In this document: positions 53,656 through 63,520 of the stretch, piece after piece | How the letters are laid out: every line of letters begins with the position of its first letter | How positions within the stretch are numbered: the stretch's first letter is position 1 | Assembly (NCBI GenBank): GCA_026018925.1 | Contig: JAKSZU010000016.1 | Location: 3,161,501 to 3,225,500, forward strand | Origin: Tupaia tana | Lineage: Eukaryota; Chordata; Mammalia; Scandentia; Tupaiidae | Reading direction: 5' to 3' | DNA: 64,000 nucleotides | Notes under the pieces: generated by a model | Seen by the model: the letters and a program-made list of their open reading frames with translations, nothing else | Databases searched by the model: none | What the model was told of the DNA's origin: nothing | Program-made: the position numbers and the translations under genes

Positions 53656-53917
53656 GGAACCAGCAGTTAGCGTAATGGCTATGTCACTGGACTCCCACGT
53701 AGTTGACCGCAGTTTGCGTCCCGGACCCGGTGGCTTAGAACTCACGCCGGGCGCGTGTGCGTGCGTGCCCAAGATCCCAAGAGGAGAATGGAGGAGAAGG
53801 GATTGCGGCGTGGCCATCCCCCCTGCGGGGGTGATTTCTCGCTTTCTGTCTCTCTGTCTCTCTCTGTCTGTCTGGTGAGCGCACGCTCCCTATAGCGAAA
53901 ACCTCTCCAAAAAAAAA
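53656..53917 (+). repeat. S1-type SINE with perfect 15-bp TSD
   Basis: Near-consensus S1 with CCCCCCTGCGGGGGTG block and A10 tail. AGATGGTGAATACGG is duplicated at 53641-53655 and 53918-53932. Confidence 0.96.
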
Positions 53918-53932
53918 AGATGGTGAATACGG

Positions 53933-54479
53933 CAATAGCCTTGATTTGATTATCGTGCCTATTATAGCCCCCAAAGATGTATAATAATTAAATGAGAAAT
54001 TATAAAATAAATTTTAAAAAATATTTGATTGCATAGGAACAGGAGAGTAAAGCTTGGCTTTACATGACCCTACTTTTTATTAACCTTTTATTTTGAGACA
54101 ATTCTGTACTCATAGAAGAGGTACAGATATAGCACAGAGAATTCTGCTCCAGCTCTGTTTGCCTTTCTCTAAAGTTACCATCCCTGATTATGGTAATAAA
54201 GTGATCAAAACTAAATAAATAAGTAACCACCCAACCACGTCTGCTCTTAATCTAGTTTTTCCACAAAACCAGCCAACAGCTCTGAAAGAAGAATCAGACT
54301 CTTCCTTAAAATTTTAAAGGGAATCAAATATTTCCATTAGTTATCCCTCTCTAAAAACTTAAAAATGAACAGTTTTAATCTGCAAAAAGTGCTTCCAGCA
54401 AATCATCTCAAGACCAGTTCACCTTTCCGAAGTTTTTCAAGGACAATGTATCAATATAAACAGAGGTAGGAAAAGCTGA
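53933..54479 (+). other. Unique AT-rich sequence
   Basis: No feature recognised. Confidence 0.5.
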
Positions 54480-54975
54480 GCTATGTAATAAAGAGGCATT
54501 GCCAGAAATTCCCCTGATCTGGGGCCAAGGTGGGGGCACACCGAGAGGGAGGGGCAATGACTATCCACTGTGGAGCCACCTGCACGAAGCCTGCCCGGAC
54601 CCCCGCCCGGCGGCTGGCCTCTCCCACTCACCAACAGCAGGGCCTTGGGGCCCGGGCTTCCCCAGGCCGGGCTTCCTGATAGCCACTTCCAGACAGGAGT
54701 GGCAATTATTCCCCGGACCAGGCCCAGGGAGAGGACCCTGCAGGAGCGCCGGTAATTCTGTAACCAGCAATGAGAGGGCAGAGAGGAATCACCAGGAAGC
54801 TTTCATTCCGAGGCATCTCTAATTTGTGCAATTATGTAAATGCATTATGCAGCTCTCCTAGACTCGGCACCGCTGCGGGGCTGCAGACCCTGAAATTGCT
54901 GGCCGCGGCCGCATGGGCCATTCGTTACACGTCAGGCTGGACAGCAGAGAGGTCAGGCAGAGGGTTGTGATCGAT
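54480..54975 (+). other. Repeat-free candidate regulatory element
   Basis: A GC-rich left part (CCCGGGC, CCAGGCCCAGGG motifs) passes into ATTTGTGCAATTATGTAAATGCAT, a dense run of POU/homeodomain-like words, and then GCGGCCGC. No repeat family. Candidate enhancer by inference only. Confidence 0.4.
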
Positions 54976-55500
54976 TTGAATATTTCATAGCTTAGGAATC
55001 TTTTCTTTCTGCTCTATTTTGTGAATCTTAGACTGAAGCAGAGTGGGATTTTAGTTCTGAACTACCATCCTGTTTTCATAATAAATTTTATACAGACTGA
55101 CCATCCCCAAGTAGTGATTTCTACACAACAAGCAAGATCAAACGAGCTGGCGAATGATGTGGTGACCCTGGAGAAGGGAGAGGCTAAGTGCCCACCGCAG
55201 CGGGTGGGGAGTGGAGAGGCAGAGGGGCGGGACCAGGTCTACCACGGTTGGCCACGGGAAGGAAAATGACTGGCCCGTTACTCTTCCACTTCCCAAGTGA
55301 GCACAGTAAATGTCAACTTGAAATTAATACAGAGAAGAATAATGGCTGTCTTGGTAATCATTTCAGAATAGCAATTATTGGATCTTTAACATTTTTGGCT
55401 TGAGCCTCATTTTTCTTTGTTTTCCAGAAGTATCGTATCTAGACTTGACGGTCAAGTAAAATGACAATTCCCATCTTGTGAAACAAAGCCCCTTTGCTTA
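54976..55500 (+). other. Unique sequence
   Basis: Nothing recognised. Confidence 0.5.
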
Positions 55501-55515
55501 ATATATGATTGCTGA

Positions 55516-56059
55516 GGGACAGCAGGAGGTATAGTAGTTAAGGCACTAGATTTCCACATGGTAGACCATGGTTCAAGTCCTGATCTAGGAGGCCCAAAAA
55601 TTATTCCGGGGTTGGGGCAGGCAGGTGGCATAGTGGTTAAGGCACTGGACTCCCACATGGCCGACCGCAGTTTGAATCCCAGACCCAGCGGCTTGAAACA
55701 CACTGGGTGTGCAGGCATGAATGCCCAAATATCCCAAGAGGAAAATGGAGAAGGGATTGCAATGTGGACATCTCCATGGGAGATGATTTCTCGCTGTCTG
55801 TCTCTGTCTCTCTCCAGAGAGTGCATGTACCCTATAGCAAAAATCTCTAAAAACACTCTGTGCATGTATGTACGCACACCTAAAATCCCAGGAGGAGAAT
55901 GGATGAGAAGAGTTTGTGGCATTGACTTCCCCGGGGGGGGGGGGGGGCAGTAATCTCTCACTTTCTCTCTCACAGTCTCTCTTTGTCTCTCTCTGGCAAG
56001 TACAGACACCCTGTGGCAAAAACCTAAAAAATAAAATTATAAAATAAAATAAAATAAAT
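55516..56059 (+). repeat. SINE interrupted by a second SINE (outer element)
   Basis: The outer copy has a head at 55516-55608 (GGGACAGCAGGAGGTATAGT, B box GGTTCAAGTCC) and resumes at about 55857 (GCATGTATGTACGCACACCT, GGAGGAGAATGGATGAGAAG) to AAAACCTAAAAAATAAAA. The exact 15-bp TSD ATATATGATTGCTGA at 55501-55515 and 56060-56074 shows both parts are one element. Confidence 0.92.
55610..55856 (+). repeat. Inner SINE nested in the outer SINE
   Basis: GGGGCAGGCAGGTGGCATAG head, B box GTTTGAATCCC, S1-type body and CCCTATAGCAAAAATCTC end, placed between the outer element's tRNA part and its body. Confidence 0.9.
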
Positions 56060-56074
56060 ATATATGATTGCTGA

Positions 56075-56949
56075 ACAGTTGTTCTGATGTAATTCCCTAA
56101 AATGTGGAATTAAGTACATGTGAAGTTCAGAAAACGGGGGCAAGGTCTCCCCTGGAAGTCCAGTGGAAGGAGGAGCGGCCAGCCCGGCCCTGGCTGGGAG
56201 GTCACGTGGGTTCATGGTCCAGGTGTCTGTCTATACGGTCTGGGCAGAAGTTTGCCTGGGATGATGTGGGGGCTGGAGGGGGAGAGAATTAGGAACCAGG
56301 CAGTGAGTCTCAAGGTTTGACAGTTACTACATTCTTGTCTCAGAACATCCCCAAGAAGTGTTTTTCTAGGCTCTGCGTCCTAAGTGAGGAAACGGGCTCA
56401 GGACAGTGAGGGACTTGCTGAAGGCCAAGCGGCAGTGGTTGGTGGGATAAGGACAGGGTCCCAGGCCTAAGTCAGAGCTCTTTCGAACCTTAATAAAGAT
56501 GGTTGAAATCAATGCTCATTTAAATAAAATTATGTGTTTACCCCATCCTCACTGATTTGGAGAAGAAACACCGAATCCTTACCTGGGGGGCTTACAGTCT
56601 TCCCAGCAGGTAGAAGAGCCCTTTCACCCCGCAGTGCGGTAGGCTGAGACAGTAAACCGCAGGGGCCGTGGGCACTCTGGGAAGGACCTCGCAGCCTAGG
56701 GAGGGACCAAGGAAGGCTCCCAGGCGAAGCTGTGTGACTCGTCCTGGGGGAACGGGGCTAGCCGGGGCCCAGGGGAGTCAGAGAGACAGCCCGTGCAGGG
56801 TAACAGCCCAGCCAGACTGGGAGAGGAAACGCAGGGGTGAATATGCTGGCCGCGAGGGCACCTGAGGAAGAGAGATGAGAAATGAGGCTGGGAACGGAGT
56901 CAGAGGCGGCCCATGAGGGGCCTCATGTGGACACTGAAGGTCTTATTCT
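56075..56949 (+). other. Unique sequence, possibly with an ancient repeat at its right end
   Basis: From about 56840 to 56945 (GAAGAGAGATGAGAAATGAGGC, AGGGGCCTCATGTGG, GGTCTTATTCTGAG) it looks like a known ancient mammalian repeat that continues after the S4 insertion (57136-57240, CAGGAAGTGGCACGGTTACA). I cannot name it. Confidence 0.4.
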
Positions 56950-57135
56950 GAGGCGGAGCTGGGAGGTTCGCATCCAGAGACCTCCCCAAGTTCGCAGGCA
57001 CACCCGTGCCGTGACCTAGGGGCGGCTGAAGCCGGGGGTGGATCACTGTGCCAAGGCCCTACTGAGGGAGTTTCTCTCTCACTCTCTCTTCCTTTCTATT
57101 TCTCTTGCTCATGGAAGAAATAAAAAATAAACTTT
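56950..57135 (+). repeat. S4-type SINE, 5'-shortened
   Basis: GCGGAGCTGGGAGGTTCGCATCC, CCAGAGACCTCC, GGGGTGGATCACTGTGCCAA, (CT)n, CTTGCTCATGGAAGAAATAA end. Confidence 0.75.
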
Positions 57136-58352
57136 TTTTAAGAAACAAAATTGTGTCCTGAAGCTGCAGGGAACTCTTTAGAAGACTTAAGACCAGGAAG
57201 TGGCACGGTTACATCTGCACCTTGGAACGCTCCTGCCCGAGTGGAAGGCAGCGGGGAGGCGTTCACACACAAGCGTTCACACCACCCAGCTCCTTCCCAG
57301 GGCCATGCAGACCAGCCCTCATTTGTCCCCTGGAATGGGTGTCCTCCTGACTTGCCTGGTCTCCACACCCCTGGGTTGCCTCAGCCTGGCGCGGCATTGA
57401 CACTTGGGCAGAGCGAGGCCTGGGGGGTTCCTCCTACAGCCTCCTGCCTGGCCGCACTTCGTCCCGCCCTGGCCACGGCTTCTCTTTGGGCGTTCTCGTG
57501 GCCACGACACCCTCTGTGTTCAGCAGCATCATGCCCTTCTCTGCCCCTCAGGCTCAGGGTGACACTAGCTTCCCACCGGGACTCCCCGGGGCATCACCAT
57601 TCTTCATTGGCTCCCGGACCCTGCACTTCAGCAACCTGCACCTTCAGATGACCCTTGGGGTTGAATACACCCCAGTTCCTGGAGAGACGCCGTCTACTTC
57701 GGCGGCCCCAGTGTCAGGCACTCCTGGTTGGTCTGAGACGACCAACGTCCGCATTCCCTGGGCAGCCGCTCGTGGTTCAGGGACTCACGAGAGACTGAGC
57801 CGGGCCATCAGCCTGAGGAGCAGGTGCGGCCCCGCAGGAGGGAGGCTGGTGTCTGCTGCTGCCCCTGCCTCCCCTCACCTGCCCTCTATGAAATCAGTCC
57901 CTGTTGCCTGAGTCGCCACACACAGCACCATGGGCGCCGTTCCTGGGAGGGGGAGGGAGGGGAGCAGCGAGCCGGGGCTCTTCCTGTCCCCACTCAGCTG
58001 CCCGGCTACCCGGGGCCCCCTACCGTGCACCCCCACTAATGTGATACACTCGATCGCAATTTGCCTAAGTCCATGTAGGGCATGTGTTTCTATGGCTTAG
58101 AGACGAAATCATCCGGAGACACACGAAGGGGAAAAGGAATGGAAACAGAGAGAGAGAGACCATCGTGTTTGTCCAGACCATGAAAAGAAAAAACAAAAGG
58201 GAAAAGGAGAAAGAGAGGCCTACAGAAGGGCGACGGGCAGCAGCGATGGGAGGAAGGGAGGGAGCCGCAGCTCCAACAGACAGCAGTTCTCATGCGGTGC
58301 ACGGCTGATTAGGGCAGAGGATGACAAAACCACGGGTACAAATTCGCACACT
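57136..58352 (+). other. Unique GC-rich sequence
   Basis: Overlapping open frames up to 166 codons without recognisable protein. No recent repeat. A purine-rich stretch lies at about 58120-58270. Confidence 0.45.
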
Positions 58353-58650
58353 GGGCTGGTCCTGCGACCTGGCACTTAAGTGCTATGCACAAGGAGTTAG
58401 CGCCCATGTGGTCAGCCATGGTTCGAATCCTGGCCCCAGCAGCTTGAAAAACACACCAGGCACATGTGCACGCATGCCTAAAATCCCAGTGGAGAAGAAG
58501 ATTGTAGTGTAACCACGTCCCAGCAGGAGAGACATGCTCCTCTCCCGTACTATCTCTGTCTAGTGTAACCACGTCCCAGCAGGAGAGACATGCTCGTACT
58601 ATCTCCTCTCTGTCGCTCCCTGGTGAGCACACACTCTCTGGCAATTAAAA
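58353..58650 (+). repeat. S3-type SINE with internal tandem duplication
   Basis: GGGCTGGTCCTGCGACCTGG head, B box GGTTCGAATCC, AGCTTGAAAAACACACC body and TCTCTGGCAATTAAAAAG end. A 35-base identical segment beginning TAGTGTAACCACGTCCCAGC occurs at 58505-58539 and 58561-58595 (period 56). Confidence 0.88.
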
Positions 58651-59187
58651 AGATAAAAGAAATACTTTTACAGGCACTCCAAGACTAAAATGTCCATTTT
58701 TAATTGTCCAATTGAAAGAGTGCAACAAATAAGCTTTAATAGAGACTAAATAGATGTAAGTAAGGAAGTGTCTTAAAAATGTATGGCTCCCCAGCTGTGC
58801 ACTGCTCGTAGGCAGAAGTCACAGGGGATGGAGATGATCAAACTGGGGGACACTACGGACTGACCTGCCCTACTCTCTTTCCAAACGCCCACTAGAACAT
58901 CACGCCGAGGACGCCGTCTGAATTTCTCAGACTCCTCTGCAGCCCTGGGTTCTGACATGGTATGGGTCTGCCTAACAACTGCTCCAACTTGAGAAGTCTG
59001 CTCCATGAAGAAGCTGGTACCCGCAGCCGGAGACAGCGGCATGCACGTGGGCTCCTAGGAGAATGCTAGTCGGAGTTCTCGGGTCATTTCCCAGTGTCAG
59101 GTTGCTAAGTAACAAGAGGCTGTGACAATGAGGTTCTCGCTATGTCCCTATATATTCTGATTGCTGCGGTTACTGATGGCAGAGCAT
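58651..59187 (+). other. Unique sequence
   Basis: No feature recognised. Confidence 0.5.
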
Positions 59188-59201
59188 CCAAAACTGGTTC
59201 T

Positions 59202-59203
59202 CT

Positions 59204-59255
<52 letters not shown>

Positions 59256-59501
59256 GTTTTGCCATAGAAGCATGTACTCACTAGAGATAGACACAGAAAG
59301 ACAGAGAATGAGAGAAAGTGAGAAATCATCCTCCAGAGGGATGGCCACACCACAACCCCTTTTCCTACCTTCTTCTCTTGGAATTTTGGGCACACTTGTA
59401 GATGCACCCAGCGTGATTCTCAAGTGACCGAGTTGGGGACACGAATGCAGTCAGCCATGTGGGAGTCCAGTGCTTTAACCACCACACTGCCTGTTGACCC
59501 C
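59202..59501 (-). repeat. S1/S2-type SINE with 47-base poly(A) and TSD
   Basis: T47 run at about 59207-59253, GGTTTTGCCATAGAAGCATG, the S1 body and terminus CTGCCTGTTGACCCC. CCAAAACTGGTT and CCAAAACTGGCT lie on the two sides. Confidence 0.9.
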
Positions 59502-59559
59502 ACAGCCAAAACTGGCTTTTTCAACCCTCTGGGCGATGCTGCAAGCTACTGAACGCTCA

Positions 59560-59960
59560 CTCATTTATTAAGGTTCACCACGTACTGATCCTCAGTAAAC
59601 TGCAGGGGTGAATAGCATGTTGTGGACTTTACTCATTGATCACAATGAAGCAGAAGTAGAAATAATGCACAAAAATGTTAGCTAAAAAAAAAAGAATGCA
59701 ATATTTTTTTAAGCACACACACATTATGTATAAAAATTGACCAGTTACAGACCACGTAGTGATTCTCAGTAAATGACAGGAGGACATAGCACATTATGGA
59801 CTATGTTCATTTATCACAATGAAGCAAAAGTGGAAATATTGGTAGCAAAAAAATGAATACCCTCCTGCTTAAACTAGCTAGAAGGACTCTAAGAACCCTA
59901 ACACATGAAATCAAGGAAGACTTTATATAAGAGAAGAAATTTTGGCAGAGTGTCTGAAAG
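59560..59960 (+). mobile_element. L1 ORF2-like fragments, partly duplicated
   Basis: Two diverged copies of one segment: CACCACGTACTGATCCTCAG...CATTGATCACAATGAAGCAG and AAAAATTGACCAGTTACAGACC...TTATCACAATGAAGCAAAAG. They match, in order, the L1 ORF2 endonuclease end (KID..LG.K...N, then SDHN.IKLEI). Frames are broken. A third copy is at 61425-61580. Confidence 0.55.
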
Positions 59961-60017
59961 TTGGTAGGATCCGAATAATTTAAAAAAGGAAAGAGAGAGT
60001 TCTAGGTGACAAGAGAC

Positions 60018-60018
<1 letters not shown>

Positions 60019-60050
<32 letters not shown>
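60019..60050. repeat. Poly(A) run
   Basis: A32 or so after GACAAGAGACC. Possibly the tail of an otherwise unrecognised insertion. Confidence 0.9.
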
Positions 60051-60051
<1 letters not shown>

Positions 60052-60340
60052 CCACGGTAGAGAGGACTCGCTGAGACTGCACAGAGGGCTCACATCGAAG
60101 AGGGCATGTTCCAGTGGGAAGGGAGTCAAACTCGGCCTCGCTCCTAGACCCTCACCCAGCTGTTCCTAAGTCTAACACTGAAGGTATCAAAGAAGCGGCG
60201 AATACGAGGTGTAGAAATCGAACTAGAGAAGAAAATCGGCCTAAGACTGGATAGCACTAAAGAGGAAAAAGCAGACAGTAAGTAGACAACGTGAGTAAGC
60301 GAGAAGGCAGTCCTGGTGAGATCCTGGGTACACCCCGGGC

Positions 60341-60545
60341 CCCCCGTGACACGATGGCCGAAATGTGAACAAGGAGCAGAGCACCGGAGCACACATCTGG
60401 CCTACGGGTGCACCTGCTGCTCCGTGACACAGTGGCCAAAATGTGAACCGGAGCACGCATCTGGCCTGCCGGGCACCTGCTACTCCGTGACACAGTGGCC
60501 GAAATGTGAACCGGAGCATGCATCTGGCCTGCGGGTGCACCTGCT
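60341..60545. repeat. ~62-bp tandem repeat, three copies
   Basis: Units start CCGTGACACAGTGGCCGAAA and continue GTGAACCGGAGCACGCATCT. Copies at about 60343-60419 (with an insertion), 60420-60481 and 60482-60545. The last two are over 90 percent identical. Confidence 0.95.
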
Positions 60546-60637
60546 GCACCGTCTTGAACAAGCTCCTCAGCCTCTTTGTGCCCTTGTCTCCTCTTCTGTA
60601 AAGAGGTGATACACAGTCCACCTTGAAAGGGCAATGT
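60546..60637 (+). repeat. MIR, left part
   Basis: CTTGAACAAGCTCCTCAGCC, TCTTTGTGCCCTTGTCTCCT, CTTCTGTAAAGAGGTGATAC match the MIR core. It resumes at 60818. Confidence 0.75.
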
Positions 60638-60815
60638 GGGGGCCAGCAGGTGCTAGACTCCTACATGACTATCCATGGTTCAAGTCCCAGACCTGGCAGC
60701 TTGCTTTCTCACTCTCCCTCTTTCTTTGTCTCTCTCTGGTGAGTGCACATGCCCTATAGCAAACTTAAACATAATAATAATAAATTAAATTAAATTAATA
60801 TTTTTTTTAAAAAAG
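60638..60815 (+). repeat. S2-type SINE inserted in a MIR
   Basis: GGGGGCCAGCAGGTGCTAGA (short deletion in the A-box region), B box GGTTCAAGTCCC, GCTTTCTCACTCTCCC, CCCTATAGCAAACTTAAAC, AAT-rich tail. Confidence 0.88.
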
Positions 60816-60817
60816 AG

Positions 60818-60880
60818 AGGTTGATGTGAGGATTAAACAGGCTACTCTTTGTAAGTCCACTCCCGACATGCAATAAGAAC
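60818..60880 (+). repeat. MIR, right part
   Basis: GAGGTTGATGTGAGGATTAAACAGG and GTAAGTCCACTCCCGACATG: the MIR 3' half displaced by the S2 insertion. Confidence 0.7.
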
Positions 60881-60964
60881 TATTGGGTAGTCAGAAAAGT
60901 CTTGATGCATTTTGCTGAGAAAAACATAGAAAAAAAGATGTCTGACTTTTCCAACAATGCAATA
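60881..60964. mobile_element. Mariner-like hairpin MITE (third copy)
   Basis: TATTGGGTAGTCAGAAAAGTC left arm and GACTTTTCCAACAATGCAATA right arm around about 35 bp. TA at the termini. More diverged than the other two. Confidence 0.78.
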
Positions 60965-61179
60965 TATAATTGACTATTATAATGAATACATTACATGCAT
61001 CCAATTAGCCAGTCAAAAGAACACTACTCAGATTGGCTGAAGAGACAAACACTTTAAATTTAAGAATACGAGAATACAAAGGTTGAAAAGATAGAGATGA
61101 AAAAGAAAAGTCAAGTGAATACGTACAAGTGCATGGAACCAATTTTCATATTTGACAAAAGCAAATTCAAGATGACATC

Positions 61180-61730
61180 ATGAAGGAAAACAAAAATACA
61201 TACAGAGCAAGAATGGCATATACTCTTTTAAGGGAACTACATCAAAATGTTTCTGTAATACTAAATATTCATTCTTCTGGTGATATCACCTACATTTTCC
61301 TCTTAGAAAGGGCTAGATCAATCCGACAGAAACTGGCATGTGTAGAAGATTTAAATGGCCAGGCTAATCAGTTTGAAATATTAGACAAATGTAAAATCTT
61401 ACACCCATCAAATAGAAATATGTAATATTTTTCAAGCACACATGCAATATTTATAAAAATCGACCAGTTACGGACCACCTGGTGATCCTCAATAAACCAC
61501 AAGAGGGAGGAGCTAGCATGTTACGAGCTATGCTCATTTAGCATAATGAAGTAGAAGCTAGCCCCAAAACGTTAGCTAATGAAAGTTCTACTCGGGAAAG
61601 AAAAGCACATTCCTCTGAATGCATCTTATTTGAAGAAGAAATTGTAAGAAATTCTGAAATACTTTAACATCTGTGACAAAACAAATTCAGTGCTCAGAAG
61701 GAAATTTATAGTCCCAAACACACTTATTTT
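61180..61730 (+). mobile_element. L1 ORF2 (endonuclease/RT linker) fragment
   Basis: An open stretch at 61180-61425 ends EDLNGQANQFEILDKCKI LHPSN, matching the L1 endonuclease region before 'DIYRTLHP'. It is followed, after a stop, by KNRPVTDHL-type sequence (61450-61580) and GTGCTCAGAAGGAAATTTAT (about 61690), the 'AVLRGKFIA' site. Broken by stops. Confidence 0.6.
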
Positions 61731-62256
61731 TTTTTTACTATTTTTAATTTTTAATTTAATTTCATTTTAATTTCTTTTATACATGAAATCGCTATGCATC
61801 ACTTAGCTTGTAAAGTGAATTTCCCCAACACTTCACACCAGTCCAGCTGAGGATACACGTTACAATCAGAGAATAATCCATGTCTGTGTCCCATAAATGT
61901 CTTGCCTCTCTAGTTTTCTCCTTAATGTCTTTCCTCATGCTTACTCTAAATTTGTCAGGAAGCAAGACATTGCCACAAATACCTGAGTGCATGCCTAAAT
62001 GGGAAGTTGATTCGTGCTGACAGCGATTCTCCGAGCTTTGATTCAACGCAGGAAGAGTTACGGAGACATGCTACCTCCTTACCCGCAGCTCCTTGGCGGT
62101 CTCAGGGTCTGCCGGTTCCTGGGAGCACTGGGGGATCTGTGTGTGTTTGTAACTGTTCTACGCGGGCTCTGTTCTATGACTGATTTCACTCACCGTTTCC
62201 ATACAGCCACTCGGCACCAGGGGCTCGCTTCAGCACTCCCTCTCCGTCTCCCAGTT
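61731..62256 (+). other. Unique sequence
   Basis: A T/A-rich tract (61725-61785), then no recognised feature. The two open frames seen here match nothing known. Confidence 0.5.
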
Positions 62257-62274
62257 AAGATCCTCAGCACCCTA

Positions 62275-62534
62275 GGGACGAGCAGATGGCGTAATGGTTA
62301 CATTGCTGAACTCCCACGTAGTCAACCACGGTTTGAGTCCTGGACATGGCAGCTTAAAACTCACACCAGGTGTGTGTGCGTGTGTGCCCAAAATCCTGAG
62401 AGGAGAATGGAGGAGAAGGGATTGCGGCATGGCTGTCCCCTGGGGGGTGATTTCTCACTTTCTGTCTCTCTGTCTCTCTCTGTCTCTCTAGTGAGCTCAT
62501 GTTCCCTATAGCAAAAATTTCTCTAAATAAAAAA
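62275..62534 (+). repeat. S1-type SINE with 17-bp TSD
   Basis: GGGACGAGCAGATGGCGTAA head, GGTTTGAGTCC B box, full body. AAGATCCTCAGCACCCT before and AAGATTCTCAGCTCCT after (from 62535) are the TSD. Confidence 0.93.
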
Positions 62535-62713
62535 AAGATTCTCAGCTCCTAGTCACCTGCACCAGCACCTTCACGAAGTCCCTGGTTCCTTCTCCCCAGG
62601 CAGCCCCTACAAGCCCCTACATAGACTGTCAGCTCTTTGTATTCTCCTGGTCCCGAATCCTTTTATTTCCTCTCACTCATCCCCAAATATAATTTTAGAA
62701 ATATTAGTAAGGA

Positions 62714-62945
62714 GAGCCAGCCCCATAGCCTAAGAGTTAAAGGAGATGGATCTTGCATGGACAGCCGCCGTTCTAATCCCGGCCCTGGCAGCTTAAACAC
62801 CCCGGGTATGTGTGCATGTGTGCCCCGAATCCCAGCGAGATGGGACAGTGGAGAAGGGATTACGGCACGACCAAGACCCACTCAGGGGTACTTGCTCCCT
62901 CTCTGTGGTCTTTCTGTCTCACATGTCCTCTGGCAATTAAGAAAA
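62714..62945 (+). repeat. S3-type SINE
   Basis: AGAGCCAGCCCCATAGCCTA head, GTTCTAATCCCGG B box, CCCCGAATCCCAGCGAGATG body, CCTCTGGCAATTAAG end. Confidence 0.85.
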
Positions 62946-63229
62946 AAAGGATAATTAGCACAATGAATCGTCTATTTACCACTTGTGTGAAATTTTACCA
63001 TCTTTAAAAATTAAAAAATATATAAAATGTAAGGCAGGGCTAAACGTTCTGGGAATTACACACACACACATATGCACATACACGTCTAGCCCAGTTTTGC
63101 CCTGATTGTTGAAGATACAGCCTGGAGCCGAGTTGGCCAATATCTCTGGGACCTATGGTCTTGGGAGGAGGGGACAATAAGCAAAATGAAGAAACCTATT
63201 ATCCACTTAGCGTTCAGCTGCTGCTGCCC

Positions 63230-63520
63230 GGCAGGCGTGACTAGAGAGCGCGGGTGCAGACCTGCAAGCTCACTGCTCAGGAACCGGGGGCAGTGTGCTC
63301 TCTCCCTCGCACTGACGTCACACCTCCTGTCCCACAGGCCCCTCCCTCCTTCCCCCCACCCGGGCAGTTCGGCTCTAGGCCCCACTGCCCCGCCCCTCCC
63401 ACGGGGACACCCTAGTTCCCGCCCCGCCCCTCCCTGGGACCCGCTCAGACCTCCCCACCCGGGAGCGGCCCAGAACCCTGGCGGGAGCTGACCTCCCCAT
63501 TTCCGCTCCGTGTTCTTCCG
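63230..63520. promoter_or_regulatory. GC-rich segment with perfect CRE and GC boxes (candidate promoter)
   Basis: TGACGTCA at 63313-63320 is a perfect cAMP-response element. CCCCGCCCC Sp1-type boxes occur near 63388-63397 and 63422-63430, with further CCCTCC tracts. GC content is clearly above the neighbourhood and several CpGs remain. No TATA box and no attached exon could be identified. The downstream side (63600-63870, TCCAAGGCGGCGAATGATAG) is unassigned. Confidence 0.45.
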
